This document shows, in pieces, positions 48,761-60,818 of a stretch of DNA of 64,000 nt. Source of the stretch: Nocardioides sp. WS12 (GTDB lineage Bacteria > Actinomycetota > Actinomycetes > Propionibacteriales > Nocardioidaceae); the NCBI RefSeq assembly GCF_014108865.1, contig NZ_CP053928.1, positions 1,612,001-1,676,000 on the forward strand, in the 5' to 3' direction. The translations under genes and the position numbers were made by a program. Position 1 is the first letter of the stretch. Each line of letters opens with the position of its first letter. The notes beneath the pieces are model-generated. The model was not told the DNA's origin. It did not search any database and saw only the letters and a list, made by a program, of their open reading frames with translations.

Positions 48761-50983
48761 ATGGACGACGACGCAGAGATCATTGCGGAGTTCCTCGTGG
48801 AGTCTCACGAGAATCTCGATCAGCTCGACCGCGACCTGGTCGAGCTCGAGCAGCAGCCCGATTCACGGGACCGGCTCTCGAGCATCTTCCGCACGATCCA
48901 CACGATCAAGGGGACGAGCGGCTTCCTGGCGTTCAACCGCCTCGAGCAGTTGACGCACGTGGGGGAGACCCTGCTGTCGCGGCTGCGCGACGGCGACGCC
49001 GTGATGACCCCGCAGGTCACCGAGGCGTTGCTGTCCATGGTGGACACCGTCCGCGCCCTCCTGGACGTCATTGAGCGCACCAGCAAGGACACCGACCCCG
49101 CGGTCGATGTCCTCCCGCTGGTCGCGGTCATCGAAGGACTGCTGGAGGTCGGTCTCCCAACCACCGCCTCCAGTGCGACACCTGTCGTCGACGAACTCTC
49201 CCCCGTCGACGAGGTGTCCGAAATCGGCGGAGCTGTGGTGGAGCCGGACGTGTCCCCGGCGGCCTTCATCGCAGCTCCGCCGGAGGGACTGGTCACCGAA
49301 GAGGTGGCGGCACCCGAGAGCTCGTGGGACGGCACCGATCGTCGTTCGGCCGTCGACGCATCGGTGCGGGTCGACATCGACCTGCTCGACGACCTCGTCG
49401 ACCTGGTTGGCGAGCTCGTGCTCACCCGCAACCAGCTGCTCCAGCGCAGCCTTGCTTCGGCGGATGTCGAACTGGTGCGCGCCAGCCAGCGCCTCGACCT
49501 CGTCGCGAGCGAACTGCAGGAATCGGTCATGAAGACCCGCATGCAGCCCATCGGCCAGGTCTGGTCGAAGCTGCCCCGCGTCGTCCGCGACCTGTCCCAC
49601 CAGCTCGGCCGCGAGGTCGAACTGGTCATGGACGGCCACGAGACCGAGCTGGACCGCAGCCTGCTCGAGGCAGTGAAGGACCCGCTCACGCATCTGGTCC
49701 GCAACTCCCTCGACCACGGCATCGAACGGCCCGAGGACCGACTCGCTGCTGGCAAGCCCGCCAAGGGCACCTTGAGCCTGCGCGCCTACCACGAGTCCGG
49801 CCAGGTGGTCGTCGAGATCACCGACGACGGCAAGGGCATCGACCCTGAGCGGATCGCCGCTGTGGCGCTCGAACGTGGCGTCGTCACCCGCGACCAGTTG
49901 TCCCGGATGGACGCCCGCGAAGTGCTCGGCCTGATCTTCCGGCCCGGGTTCTCGACCGCAGCCGCGGTCTCCAACATCTCCGGCCGCGGCGTCGGGATGG
50001 ACGTCGTGCGTACCAACATCGAACGTATCGGTGGCAGCGTCGACGTCACCTCCGAGGTCGGACGTGGCACCACCACCCGCGTGCGGATCCCGCTGACCCT
50101 GGCCATCATCCCCGCGCTGGTCGTGGGGGAGGGTGAGGAGCGGTACGCCATCCCGCAGGCCAACCTGGTCGAGCTGGTCCGGATCGAGGGTGACGACCTG
50201 CGTCGCCAGGTCGAGGACCTCGCCGGCGCCCCCGTGCTCCGGCTCCGCGGGAACCTGCTGCCGCTGGTCTCGCTCGCCGAGATCCTCGGCGGGCCGCCCA
50301 TGGACGGTCAGGCACTCACGGTCGTCGTACTCCAGTCCGACGACGTGCGCTTCGGACTCTGCGTCTCCACGGTGTTCGACACCCAGGAGATCGTGGTCAA
50401 GCCGATTGGTCGCCAGTTGAAGGGCCTCGCGATGTACGCCGGCGCCACGATCATGGGCGACGGACGGGTCGCACTGATCCTCGACGTCGCCGGTACGGCG
50501 GTCACCGCCGGTGTCGGCGTCGCGCAGCAGGACATGAACGACAACCGCGCCGTTGCGGCCGATGACCGTACGGCGCTGCTGGTGCTCGAGGTCTCGGACG
50601 GACGCCGTGCGGCGCTGCCGCTGGCGGCGGTCTCGCGCCTGGAGGAGTTCGCCCGGGACCGGATCGAACGCAGCGGTGTGACCGAGGTCGTGCAGTACCG
50701 CGACGGGATCCTGCCGCTGGTGCGGCTCGCCACCGCGATCGGCCTTGCGGACACGAGCGACCGGGAGGACCAGATCAGTGTTGTCGTCCACGAGAATGCG
50801 ACCGCCGCAGGCGGATTGGTCGGGATCGTGATCGACCGGGTGCTCGACGTCGTCGACGTCGTCATCGTCTCCAGCCACGTCGGCCGCCGCGACGGTGTGA
50901 CCGGCAGCGCGGTCGTCCAGGACCGGGTCACCGACCTGGTCGACCTGGCGGCTGTCGTCGCCCGCTCGGGGGTGCCGGCATGA
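48761..50983 (+). CDS. cheA: Chemotaxis histidine kinase CheA
   Basis: 740 residues. HPt domain with phospho-acceptor His about residue 47 ([13 protein letters not shown]), a short linker with no clear CheY/CheB-binding P2 domain, dimerisation domain, HATPase ([35 protein letters not shown]) and CheW-like P5. A second CheW-like domain follows the first (about residues 595-735). CheA phosphorylates CheY and CheB in response to the receptor array. Confidence 0.96.
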   Translation: MDDDAEIIAEFLVESHENLDQLDRDLVELEQQPDSRDRLSSIFRTIHTIKGTSGFLAFNRLEQLTHVGETLLSRLRDGDAVMTPQVTEALLSMVDTVRALLDVIERTSKDTDPAVDVLPLVAVIEGLLEVGLPTTASSATPVVDELSPVDEVSEIGGAVVEPDVSPAAFIAAPPEGLVTEEVAAPESSWDGTDRRSAVDASVRVDIDLLDDLVDLVGELVLTRNQLLQRSLASADVELVRASQRLDLVASELQESVMKTRMQPIGQVWSKLPRVVRDLSHQLGREVELVMDGHETELDRSLLEAVKDPLTHLVRNSLDHGIERPEDRLAAGKPAKGTLSLRAYHESGQVVVEITDDGKGIDPERIAAVALERGVVTRDQLSRMDAREVLGLIFRPGFSTAAAVSNISGRGVGMDVVRTNIERIGGSVDVTSEVGRGTTTRVRIPLTLAIIPALVVGEGEERYAIPQANLVELVRIEGDDLRRQVEDLAGAPVLRLRGNLLPLVSLAEILGGPPMDGQALTVVVLQSDDVRFGLCVSTVFDTQEIVVKPIGRQLKGLAMYAGATIMGDGRVALILDVAGTAVTAGVGVAQQDMNDNRAVAADDRTALLVLEVSDGRRAALPLAAVSRLEEFARDRIERSGVTEVVQYRDGILPLVRLATAIGLADTSDREDQISVVVHENATAAGGLVGIVIDRVLDVVDVVIVSSHVGRRDGVTGSAVVQDRVTDLVDLAAVVARSGVPA

Positions 50984-51474
50984 CCACCGTCGCTGTCACA
51001 CCCCCCGTGCGGACTGTCGAGCAGTACTGCACCTTCTGGGTCGCCGACCTGTTCTTCGGCGTCGCCGTCGAGGAAGTGCAGGAAGTGCTGCGGCACCAGC
51101 CGATGACGCCCGTACCCCGGGCCGACGCGGCCGTGACGGGGCTGATCAACCTGCGCGGCCAGATCGTCATCGCCGTCGACCTGCGGGTCCGCCTTGGGTT
51201 GCCGCCCCGCGAGGCCGACCAGCTCCCCATGAACGTGATCGTCCGTACCCGCGGCGAGGTGGTCAGCCTCCTCGTCGACGACATCGGGGACGTGATCGAC
51301 ACCGCAGGCGTGGACGGCCAGCCGGCGCCAGCAAACATGCCCAGGAAGGTGCAGGACCTCGTGTGCAAGGACCGTGGGGTCCTCCCGCTGGCCGACGCCA
51401 TCCTGCTCGTCCTCGACGCAGACCGTGCGGTCGACGTCTCGACCACACCCGACAACCCCGGAGGAACCCCGTGA
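50980..51474 (+). CDS. cheW: Chemotaxis coupling protein CheW
   Basis: 164 residues, a single CheW domain: [41 protein letters not shown] and [16 protein letters not shown]. CheW links CheA to the receptor. It overlaps cheA by four bases and the MCP gene by four bases (GTGA), so the three are one coupled unit. Confidence 0.94.
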   Translation: MTTVAVTPPVRTVEQYCTFWVADLFFGVAVEEVQEVLRHQPMTPVPRADAAVTGLINLRGQIVIAVDLRVRLGLPPREADQLPMNVIVRTRGEVVSLLVDDIGDVIDTAGVDGQPAPANMPRKVQDLVCKDRGVLPLADAILLVLDADRAVDVSTTPDNPGGTP

Positions 51475-53423
51475 CCGAGATCCTTGACGTGCTGGTGAAT
51501 GGCACGCTCCCTGCCGAGAAGGCTTCGAAGACCGCTTCGCCGAAGGCGAGCCCGTCCAAGACCGAGTCGGTCACGGGGGCGTCCGGATTCGCGCTGTCGA
51601 TGATGGAGAACAGTCCGACGAACATGATGTTCGCGGACCTGGACTTCGTCATCCGCTACATGAACCCGGCCTCGCTGCGGACGCTGCGCGGTCTCGAGCA
51701 CGTGCTGCCGGTGCGCGCCGACGAGGTCGTCGGTTCGAGCCTCGACATCTTCCACAAGAACCCCGCCTACCAGCGTGGCCTGCTCGCCACCGCCGAGCAC
51801 CTGCCGCGCCGCGCCGACATCAAGGTCGGCGACGAGACCCTCGACCTGCTGGTCAGCGCGATCACCGACGCCGAGGGCAACTACATCGGTGCGATGGCGA
51901 CGTGGGAGGTCATCACCGAGCGCCTGCGCAACGAGAACCTGCGCGTCGAGGCTGAGTCGTCGACGACGGCCGTGAACAAGGTGCTTTCGACGTTGTCGGC
52001 CGCCACCGAGGTCGAGGCCGCCGTACAGACGGCACTCGACACCGTGCGCAACGAGTTCGGCTGGGCCTACGGGTCGTACTGGAAGGTCGACCCGGCCGAC
52101 CGCACCCTGAAGTTCGACCGCGAGTCCGGCGACGCCGGTGCCGAGTTCCGCCGCGTCACCCTGCAGGCGTCGTTCGCCGAAGGGGTCGGCCTGTCCGGTC
52201 GGGCCTGGGCGCAGCGCGACCTGTTCTTCACCCGCGACATCGGCGAGATGACCGACTGCGTGCGGGCCCCGGTCGCCCAGCAGGTCGGTGTGAAGTCGGG
52301 TGTCTGCTTCCCCGTCATGATCGACGGCGAAGTCGTCGGCACGATGGACTTCTTCGCGACCGAGACCCTCGACCCGAGCCCGCAACGCCTCGAGGCGTTG
52401 CGCAACGTCGGTCGCCTGGTCTCCCAGGCGCTCTCGCGGATCAACCGCGAGGTCGAAGAGCGTGAGGCCGCAGCCAGCATGGCTACCAAGGTCGCGCAGA
52501 TCCTCGATGTCGTGTCCGCTGCTGCGGCCGGGGACCTCACCCGCGAGCTCGAGATCGAGGGCGACGACGCCGTCGGTCGGGTGGCCGAAGGCCTGCGTTC
52601 GCTCCTCTCCACGCTGCGCACCAGCATGAGCAACATCGGGGGTACGGCGGAAACACTCGCCGCAGCTGCCGGCCAGCTCACCTCGCTGGCCGAGGGCATG
52701 GGCGAGGGCGCGACGATGACGTCCGACCGGGCGGCGTCCGCGTCGAGCGCGTCGGTCCAGGTGTCGGCGTCCATCCAGACCGTCGCCACGGCGGCCGAGG
52801 AGATGACCGCCTCCATCCGCGAGATCGCGAAGAACGCCACCGAGGCGGCCACCGTTGCCACCGACGCGGTCACCGTCGCCTCCGAGGCACAGGGCACGGT
52901 CGCGTCGCTGGGCGAGTCCAGCGCCGAGATCGGGCAGGTCATCAAGGTGATCACCTCGATCGCCCAGCAGACCAACCTGCTCGCCCTCAACGCCACCATC
53001 GAAGCCGCTCGGGCCGGCGACGCCGGCAAGGGCTTCGCGGTCGTCGCCAACGAGGTCAAGGAACTCGCCAAGGAGACCGCGAAGGCCACCGAGGAGATCG
53101 GCAAGAAGATCGAGGCGATCCAGAGCGACACCCAGGGTGCCGTCTCCGCGATCAGCCGGATCGCCGACGTGATCGCCCGGATCAACGACATCCAGTCGAC
53201 CATCGCCTCCGCCGTCGAGGAGCAGACCGCGACCACCAACGAGATCGCTCGTTCGGTGACCGAGGCCGCTGCCGGCGCCAACGGCATCGCCGGTGACGTC
53301 ACCCAGGTCGCCACCGCCGCCGCCGAGACCCGGGAAGGTGCCGAGAACACGCTCGCCTCCGCCACCGATCTGACCGGCGTGGCTGCGGAGCTGCGGGAGC
53401 TGGTGGCCCGCTTCACGCTCTGA
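51471..53423 (+). CDS. Soluble chemoreceptor (PAS-GAF-HAMP-MCP)
   Basis: 650 residues with no transmembrane helix or signal peptide. Residues about 40-155 are PAS-like ([26 protein letters not shown]), 165-325 GAF-like ([13 protein letters not shown]), 340-400 HAMP-like and the rest the MCP signalling hairpin. The tip matches the family core ([33 protein letters not shown]). It should sense an intracellular signal, such as energy or redox state, and drive CheA. GTG 51471 has GGAGGA eight bases before it and overlaps the cheW stop. Confidence 0.9.
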   Translation: MTEILDVLVNGTLPAEKASKTASPKASPSKTESVTGASGFALSMMENSPTNMMFADLDFVIRYMNPASLRTLRGLEHVLPVRADEVVGSSLDIFHKNPAYQRGLLATAEHLPRRADIKVGDETLDLLVSAITDAEGNYIGAMATWEVITERLRNENLRVEAESSTTAVNKVLSTLSAATEVEAAVQTALDTVRNEFGWAYGSYWKVDPADRTLKFDRESGDAGAEFRRVTLQASFAEGVGLSGRAWAQRDLFFTRDIGEMTDCVRAPVAQQVGVKSGVCFPVMIDGEVVGTMDFFATETLDPSPQRLEALRNVGRLVSQALSRINREVEEREAAASMATKVAQILDVVSAAAAGDLTRELEIEGDDAVGRVAEGLRSLLSTLRTSMSNIGGTAETLAAAAGQLTSLAEGMGEGATMTSDRAASASSASVQVSASIQTVATAAEEMTASIREIAKNATEAATVATDAVTVASEAQGTVASLGESSAEIGQVIKVITSIAQQTNLLALNATIEAARAGDAGKGFAVVANEVKELAKETAKATEEIGKKIEAIQSDTQGAVSAISRIADVIARINDIQSTIASAVEEQTATTNEIARSVTEAAAGANGIAGDVTQVATAAAETREGAENTLASATDLTGVAAELRELVARFTL

Positions 53424-53444
53424 GTCAGGGTGCAGGAAGAAGCC

Positions 53445-53479
53445 AAGAACCTCCGACCGGGATCCGGTCGGAGGTTCTT
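53445..53479. terminator. Bidirectional terminator between mcp and the DevR-like gene
   Basis: A perfect 16-base stem with loop GAT: arms 53445-53460 and 53464-53479 (AAGAACCTCCGACCGG and its complement). Plus-strand transcripts then meet TTGTTT. It lies between two convergent genes and can end both. Confidence 0.75.
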
Positions 53480-53510
53480 GTTTGCGTCGGCGAAAACGCA
53501 GCTGGTGAAG

Positions 53511-54245
53511 TCAGCCCACGCGTCGCGCGAGGCCCGGCAGCGCCGGTCCCGGCATGACCGTGGTCGTGTGTACGGCGGCCGGCGCGGGCGTGGTCGCCTC
53601 GGAGCCGTGCAGCCGGACGGCGAGCAGGGCGGCCTGCGTGCGGTGCTGCAGGCCGAGGCGGGAGAGCAGGCCGGTGACGTGGTTCTTCACGGTCTTCTCC
53701 GCCAGGTACAGCTTCTCGGCGATCTGCCGGTTGGTCATGCCCTCGGCGATGAGGAAGAAGATCTTGCGCTGCTGCGGGGTGAGCTCGCAGATGACGTCGA
53801 GGGACCTGCGCTGCAGTTCCATCTGCTCGACGACGCGACTCGCGACGGTGGGGTCGATCAACGAGTGGCCGCCGGCGACGAGCTTGATGCCGCTGATCAG
53901 CGAGTTGCCCTCGATGCGCTTGAGGACGTAGCCGGACGCGCCCGCGAGGATCGCCGACGAGATGGCGTCCGGGTCGTCGTACGACGTGAGGATGAGGCCC
54001 TTGATGTTCGGGTCGACCGAGCGCATCTCGCGGCAGATGTCGACGCCCGTGCCGTCGGCCAGGTTCGCGTCGAGGATGGCGACATCGGGGCGGAGCGCGA
54101 GGATCTCCCGCAACGCAACGGTGGCGCTGCCGGACTCGCCGACGACGTCGATCGACGGGTCGGTCGCCAGCAGGCTGGCTACACCCCGGCGGACCACTTC
54201 ATGGTCGTCGACGAGGTAGACACGGATGATCTTTTCTTCGGGCAC
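53511..54245 (-). CDS. NarL/DevR-type response regulator
   Basis: 244 residues. Receiver domain with YLVDDHEVVRRG, phospho-acceptor Asp about residue 59 (AILDANLADGTG) and LTSYDDPDAISSAILAGASGYVLK; LuxR-type helix-turn-helix at the C-terminus (LTPQQRKIFFLIAEGMTNRQIAEKLYLAEKTVKNHV). The wording is very close to mycobacterial DosR/DevR. It should act on gene expression under hypoxia, NO or redox stress. No kinase is adjacent; the DevS-like kinase at 13077 is the candidate partner. A 30-residue Ala/Pro tail follows the domain. Confidence 0.88.
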   Translation of the reverse strand: MPEEKIIRVYLVDDHEVVRRGVASLLATDPSIDVVGESGSATVALREILALRPDVAILDANLADGTGVDICREMRSVDPNIKGLILTSYDDPDAISSAILAGASGYVLKRIEGNSLISGIKLVAGGHSLIDPTVASRVVEQMELQRRSLDVICELTPQQRKIFFLIAEGMTNRQIAEKLYLAEKTVKNHVTGLLSRLGLQHRTQAALLAVRLHGSEATTPAPAAVHTTTVMPGPALPGLARRVG

Positions 54246-54368
54246 GTCACCGAGTGTGCTCCCCGGGATCCTGTCCCGACAGGTCTACGGGACAGTAGTG
54301 GACGGACGTTGTGAGGCGCCTGGTCCAGAATGACTAGACCGCCTGATCGAACGAAGGAAGCGGCGCGG

Positions 54369-54728
54369 TCAGCGGGCCCGAATGCCAGCGAGGGCCGCGG
54401 AAATGTCCCGCTCGCCCCGGCGCAGTTCGGCCAGCAGGTCGACGATGTCGCGCGTCGTCAGCGTCTCGTCGTCGCCCGCAGGCTCCATCCACTCGGTCGC
54501 CTCGGCGGGAGTGATCCGGCCACCGACGGTGAGCCGGTACTGGGTGTCGTCGAGGTCGAAGTGGATGTCGGCGACGACGGCGTTGAAGTGCTCGTCGGCG
54601 ACCGGGTCGTGGATCAGGACGTGCTCGCCGGGCTCGAGGCCGCGGCTCAGGTCGTGGCCCACGTGGCTGACCGCGAGCGAGCGGCTGCGCCGCGTGAACG
54701 GGCTCAGTGCCACGTTGATCTGCTCCAC
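54369..54728 (-). CDS. Uncharacterised small protein
   Basis: 119 residues, soluble, acidic. It begins MEQINVALSPFTRRSRSLAVSHVG and contains a beta-like stretch (GEHVLIHDPVADEHFNAVVADIHFDL) then two helices. I recognise no family. GTG 54728 is preceded by AGGAGG, so it is a real gene. It lies beyond an ACTAGT double palindrome at 54810 that may control it. Confidence 0.6.
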   Translation of the reverse strand: MEQINVALSPFTRRSRSLAVSHVGHDLSRGLEPGEHVLIHDPVADEHFNAVVADIHFDLDDTQYRLTVGGRITPAEATEWMEPAGDDETLTTRDIVDLLAELRRGERDISAALAGIRAR

Positions 54729-54809
54729 GATGTCCTCCTGGGTTGCTGGCCTGTCATGGAGATCAACCGGCGAACGGCAGGAGCGTTATGGCTCATCGGG
54801 TCCTGTTGC

Positions 54810-54831
54810 GACTAGTCAATGGTGACTAGTC
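54810..54831. promoter_or_regulatory. GACTAGTC double palindrome
   Basis: GACTAGTCA and TGACTAGTC face each other across ATGG, giving nine-base arms (54810-54818, 54823-54831). Each half is itself palindromic (GACTAGTC). It is placed 80 bases before the small gene at 54728 and just after the PMT stop. It is a strong operator candidate. Confidence 0.45.
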
Positions 54832-54834
54832 CGG

Positions 54835-56613
54835 TCACACCCATCGGGAGAACCACACCCGGTCCAGCCACTCGCTGTGGGTCAGCATCTGGTTCGTCCA
54901 GATGGGCCAGAACCACGCGAAGTTCACCAGGGTGAGGATCACGAAGGCCCCGCCGACGATGACTCCGGTCGTACGGCGGGCCGACGGCAGCCGGGAGGGC
55001 CCGATCAGGGTCCCGATGCTCAACGTCAGCGCGATCACCGTGAACGGGAGGATCGCGATCGCGTAGAACAGGAAGATCGGTCGGTCGTCGTACTGGAGCC
55101 AGGGGAGCCAGGTCGACAGTGCACCGACCACGGCGACGCCGTACCTCCAGTCGCGCGCGCCGATCCACATCACGACCGAGAACAGCAGGGCCAGCAGGCC
55201 GCCCCACCACAGCACCGGTGTGGGGATGAGCAGCACCTGCTTGATGCAGTCACTGTTGGCGGGGGCGTCGCAGCCGGGCGCGCTGGGAGCGATGTCGTTG
55301 GTGACGGCCACCCCGACGGGTCGGTTGATCAGCAGCCAACTGGACGGCTTCGACTCGTAGAAGTGGTCGGAGCAGTTCAGGAAGTGGGTGTGGAACGTGT
55401 AGACGTCCTGGTGGTAGTACCAGAGCGAGCGCAGCGACTGCCACGCCTCACCCACACCCTTGGCGTCCTTCTCGTCCGCGGTCGGCCATTCCTTCGACTT
55501 GTCGAGGTCGGTGGCGACGTACGAGTCGTCGTCATCGGCGCAGTGGCCCTGCCCGGTGTACTGGCGGTACTGCGTCGCGCTGAGCTTCTCCTCGTACTCG
55601 TTCGCGTGCACCAGCCAGCCGCCCCAGGTGGCGATGTAGACGAGCGCTCCAACGACGACCAGGTGCAGGAACGCCGGTACGCCGTCCGCGATCGCGCCCT
55701 TCGCGATCGGCCACCGGATCCCGAGGGACCGGCGCGCACCCGCGCTCCAGATCCAGCACAGGACGCCGAAGGCCGCGAGCGGGTAGAGCGCCGTCCACTT
55801 CGTGCCGATCGCCAGTCCGAAGCAGACGCCGGCCGCGAGCAGCCACGGCCGGAACAGGATCCGCGGCCCCCAGGACCTTCCGGGGTACGACGGGGGGCGG
55901 TGTTCGAGCCTGTCGAGACCTCGGGCCAGGCGGGCGCGGTGCCAGTCGCGATCGGCGACCAGGCACGACACGGCGCACAGCAGGAAGAGCGCGAGGAAGA
56001 TGTCGAGCAGGGCCAGCCGGGACAGGACGAAGTGCAGTCCGTCGAGCATCAACAGCAACCCGGCGATGCAACCCAGCAGCGTGGAGCCCGTCATTCGTCG
56101 TACGAGACGACACATCACGAGGACCATCAGCGCACCCGCGACGGCGGACGCGATCCGCCAGCCGAACGGGTCCATCCCGAACGCCTTCTCGCCGAGCGCG
56201 ATCAGCCACTTCCCGACGTCGGGGTGGACGGCCAGCGACGGATCGCCGGTCCAGAGGTTGCTCGTGTGCCCGGCGAGGATGTCGTCGTTGAGCTCGTTCT
56301 TGGTGTTGCCGTCGACGTCGGTCAGGTACGTCTGGATGTAGCCGTTGTTGAGCAGCGACCAGGCGTCCTTGGCGTAGTACGTCTCGTCGAAGGCGAAGCG
56401 GTCCGGGTTGCCCAGCCCGACCAGGCGCAGGCCGAAGGCGAGGAGGGTCAGGCCGATCGGAGCCAGCCAGCCGACCAGCTTCTCCTTGAGGGCCAGGCGG
56501 CGCAGCGGGTTGATTGCCCGCTCGACGGCGCGAGGCACACGGGTGCCGGTCGCCGAGGTCGAGAGGCTGACGAGGCGCTCACGCCTCCGGGCCTTCTCGT
56601 CGACAGCGGTCAC
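54835..56613 (-). CDS. pmt: Dolichyl-phosphate-mannose--protein mannosyltransferase (PMT family)
   Basis: 592 residues with about ten to eleven helices. The first loop carries RFAFDETYYAKDAWSLL, with the catalytic Asp-Glu of GT39, and DGLHFVLSRLALLDIFLALF is also typical. PMT transfers mannose from polyprenyl-phosphate mannose to Ser/Thr of secreted proteins. A 22-base REP-like sequence (55899-55920) lies inside the frame. GTG 56613 lies eight bases after TAGGCT. It is divergent from rsmI, the usual actinobacterial order. Confidence 0.93.
   Translation of the reverse strand: MTAVDEKARRRERLVSLSTSATGTRVPRAVERAINPLRRLALKEKLVGWLAPIGLTLLAFGLRLVGLGNPDRFAFDETYYAKDAWSLLNNGYIQTYLTDVDGNTKNELNDDILAGHTSNLWTGDPSLAVHPDVGKWLIALGEKAFGMDPFGWRIASAVAGALMVLVMCRLVRRMTGSTLLGCIAGLLLMLDGLHFVLSRLALLDIFLALFLLCAVSCLVADRDWHRARLARGLDRLEHRPPSYPGRSWGPRILFRPWLLAAGVCFGLAIGTKWTALYPLAAFGVLCWIWSAGARRSLGIRWPIAKGAIADGVPAFLHLVVVGALVYIATWGGWLVHANEYEEKLSATQYRQYTGQGHCADDDDSYVATDLDKSKEWPTADEKDAKGVGEAWQSLRSLWYYHQDVYTFHTHFLNCSDHFYESKPSSWLLINRPVGVAVTNDIAPSAPGCDAPANSDCIKQVLLIPTPVLWWGGLLALLFSVVMWIGARDWRYGVAVVGALSTWLPWLQYDDRPIFLFYAIAILPFTVIALTLSIGTLIGPSRLPSARRTTGVIVGGAFVILTLVNFAWFWPIWTNQMLTHSEWLDRVWFSRWV
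55899..55920. repeat. REP-like sequence inside the PMT gene
   Basis: The stretch matches the common actinobacterial REP core TCGAGCCTGTCGAGACC. It is translated as part of a cytoplasmic loop (ARGLDRLEH). Its identity as a REP is from memory of actinobacterial genomes. Confidence 0.5.
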
Positions 56614-56642
56614 GGTCCGGAAGCCTAGGCGACGGCCACAGC

Positions 56643-56680
56643 CGGTGGTTGAGGTGCGAGCGCCAGCGAGCCTCGAAACC
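56643..56680. repeat. REP-like element between PMT and rsmI
   Basis: GGTTGAGGTGCGAGCG followed by CAGCGAGCCTCGAAACC forms an imperfect inverted repeat. This type of element is common between genes in Nocardioides-like genomes, from memory. It lies in the divergent promoter region of PMT and rsmI. Confidence 0.55.
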
Positions 56681-56701
56681 CCCTGCTGACATGATCGTCC
56701 C

Positions 56702-57538
56702 GTGACTGGAGTCCTCGTGCTGGCAGGCACCCCGATCGGGCAGGTCGGCGACGCACCCCCGCGACTCGCAACGGAACTGGCGGGCGCCGACGTCATCGCC
56801 GCCGAGGACACCCGCCGGCTGCGTCGCCTGGTCTCCGATCTCGGCATCGAACTGACCGGTCGGGTCGTGTCCTACTTCGAGGGCAATGAGGCGGCTCGTA
56901 CGCCGACGCTCGTCGAGGCACTGCTGGCCGGCGAGCGCGTGGTGCTGGTGACCGACGCGGGCATGCCCAGCGTGTCCGACCCCGGCTACCGGCTGGTCGC
57001 TGCGGCGGTCGAGGCCGGAATCAAGGTGACTGCGGTGCCCGGTCCCTCCGCCGTGCTGACCGCTCTTGCCGTTTCGGGGCTGCCCGTTGACCGGTTCTGC
57101 TTCGAGGGCTTCCTGCCGCGCAAGGCCGGGGAGCGCGCTCGTCGCCTGGCCGAGGTCGCCGCCGAGCAGCGCACCCTCGTCTACTTCGAAGCGCCGCACC
57201 GCACGGTCGCCGCGCTGGAAGCGATGCGCGACGCGTTCGGGCCCGACCGCCCGGCGGCCGTGTGCCGTGAACTCACCAAGACCTATGAAGAGGTACGACG
57301 AGGGCCGCTCGCCGAACTCGTCGAGTGGGCGAACGAGGGGATCCGCGGCGAGATCACCATCGTTGTTGCCGGCGTCGTGGCAGGGACCAGCGTGGCCAGC
57401 GACCCCGACAGCCTGCGCGCAGCCGTCGCTGATCTCGAGGAAACGGGGATGCGACGCAAGGACGCGATCGCAGCCGTCGCCGTACAAGCGGGACTGCCGA
57501 AGCGCGAGGTCTACCAGGTGGTGCACGTCGATGAGTGA
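56702..57538 (+). CDS. rsmI: 16S rRNA (cytidine-1402-2'-O)-methyltransferase RsmI
   Basis: 278 residues. GTPIGQVGDAPPR, AAEDTRRLRRL, TDAGMPSVSDPGYRL and VPGPSAVLTAL are the SAM-binding and family motifs. RsmI methylates C1402 in the decoding centre. GTG 56702 lies six bases after CATGAT, so it is probably leaderless. It overlaps tatD by eight bases. Confidence 0.96.
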   Translation: MTGVLVLAGTPIGQVGDAPPRLATELAGADVIAAEDTRRLRRLVSDLGIELTGRVVSYFEGNEAARTPTLVEALLAGERVVLVTDAGMPSVSDPGYRLVAAAVEAGIKVTAVPGPSAVLTALAVSGLPVDRFCFEGFLPRKAGERARRLAEVAAEQRTLVYFEAPHRTVAALEAMRDAFGPDRPAAVCRELTKTYEEVRRGPLAELVEWANEGIRGEITIVVAGVVAGTSVASDPDSLRAAVADLEETGMRRKDAIAAVAVQAGLPKREVYQVVHVDE

Positions 57539-58379
57539 TCTCGAGCGTCCTCCGGTCCCCGATGCGCTCCCGCATCCGGTCGTCGACAACCACTGTCACC
57601 TCGACATCGGCCGCAACGGCGAGCCGTGGGACACGGCCGAGGCGATCGCGGCGGCTGCGACCGTCGGTGTCACCCGGATCGTGCAGATCGGCTGCGACCT
57701 GCCGGGCGCCCGTTGGGCGGTCGCCGCGGCCGAGGAGCACCCGGCACTCATCGCCGGTGTCGCCCTGCACCCCAACGAAGCGCCCCGGATCTTCGAAGCG
57801 GGCGGCCGCGCCGCACTCGAAGCGGCCTGGGCCGAGATCGAGGAACTGGCGGGTGCCCACGACAAGGTCCGTGCGGTGGGGGAGACCGGCCTCGACGCGT
57901 TCCGGACCGGCGATGACGGCCGCGCGGTCCAGGTGGAGTCGTTCCGACGCCACATCGACCTCGCCAAACGGCTCGACAAGACGCTGGTCATCCACGACCG
58001 CGACACCCATGACGACGTCGTGGAGGTCCTCGACAGCGAGGGCGCGCCCGACCGCTGGGTGATGCACTGCTTCTCCGGTGACGCCGACTTCGCCCGTGCC
58101 TGCCTGGACCGCGGGGCGCACCTGTCCTTCGCCGGCACCGTGACGTTCAAGAACGCCGCACCGCTGCGCGAGGCGCTGCGCCTGGCCCCCATCGACCGCG
58201 TGCTGGTCGAGACCGATGCGCCGTTCCTGACCCCGACGCCGTACCGCGGACAGACGAACGCGTCGTACCTCATCCCGGTGACGCTGCGCGTGATGGCGGC
58301 CGAGCGTGGCGAGGACCTCGGGGAGCTCTGTGCCGCGATCGACGCGAACACCGAGAGGGCGTTCGGCGGGACCTGGTGA
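57531..58379 (+). CDS. tatD: TatD-family metal-dependent DNase
   Basis: 282 residues. DNHCHLD binds the metal, then GETGLDAFR, VIHDRDTHDD, HCFSGDADFAR and LVETDAPFLTPTPYRG follow. TatD is a magnesium-dependent 3'-5' nuclease of the amidohydrolase fold. ATG 57531 is inside the rsmI end, so the genes are coupled. Confidence 0.94.
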   Translation: MSDLERPPVPDALPHPVVDNHCHLDIGRNGEPWDTAEAIAAAATVGVTRIVQIGCDLPGARWAVAAAEEHPALIAGVALHPNEAPRIFEAGGRAALEAAWAEIEELAGAHDKVRAVGETGLDAFRTGDDGRAVQVESFRRHIDLAKRLDKTLVIHDRDTHDDVVEVLDSEGAPDRWVMHCFSGDADFARACLDRGAHLSFAGTVTFKNAAPLREALRLAPIDRVLVETDAPFLTPTPYRGQTNASYLIPVTLRVMAAERGEDLGELCAAIDANTERAFGGTW

Positions 58380-58391
58380 CGGGCGCGCGCC

Positions 58392-60802
<2,411 letters not shown>

Positions 60803-60818
60803 CCGATAGCCTGATGCC

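Noticed and set aside
53445..53479. Operator palindrome for the DevR-like regulator
   Set aside because: It lies between the 3' ends of convergent genes, so a bidirectional terminator is the better reading.
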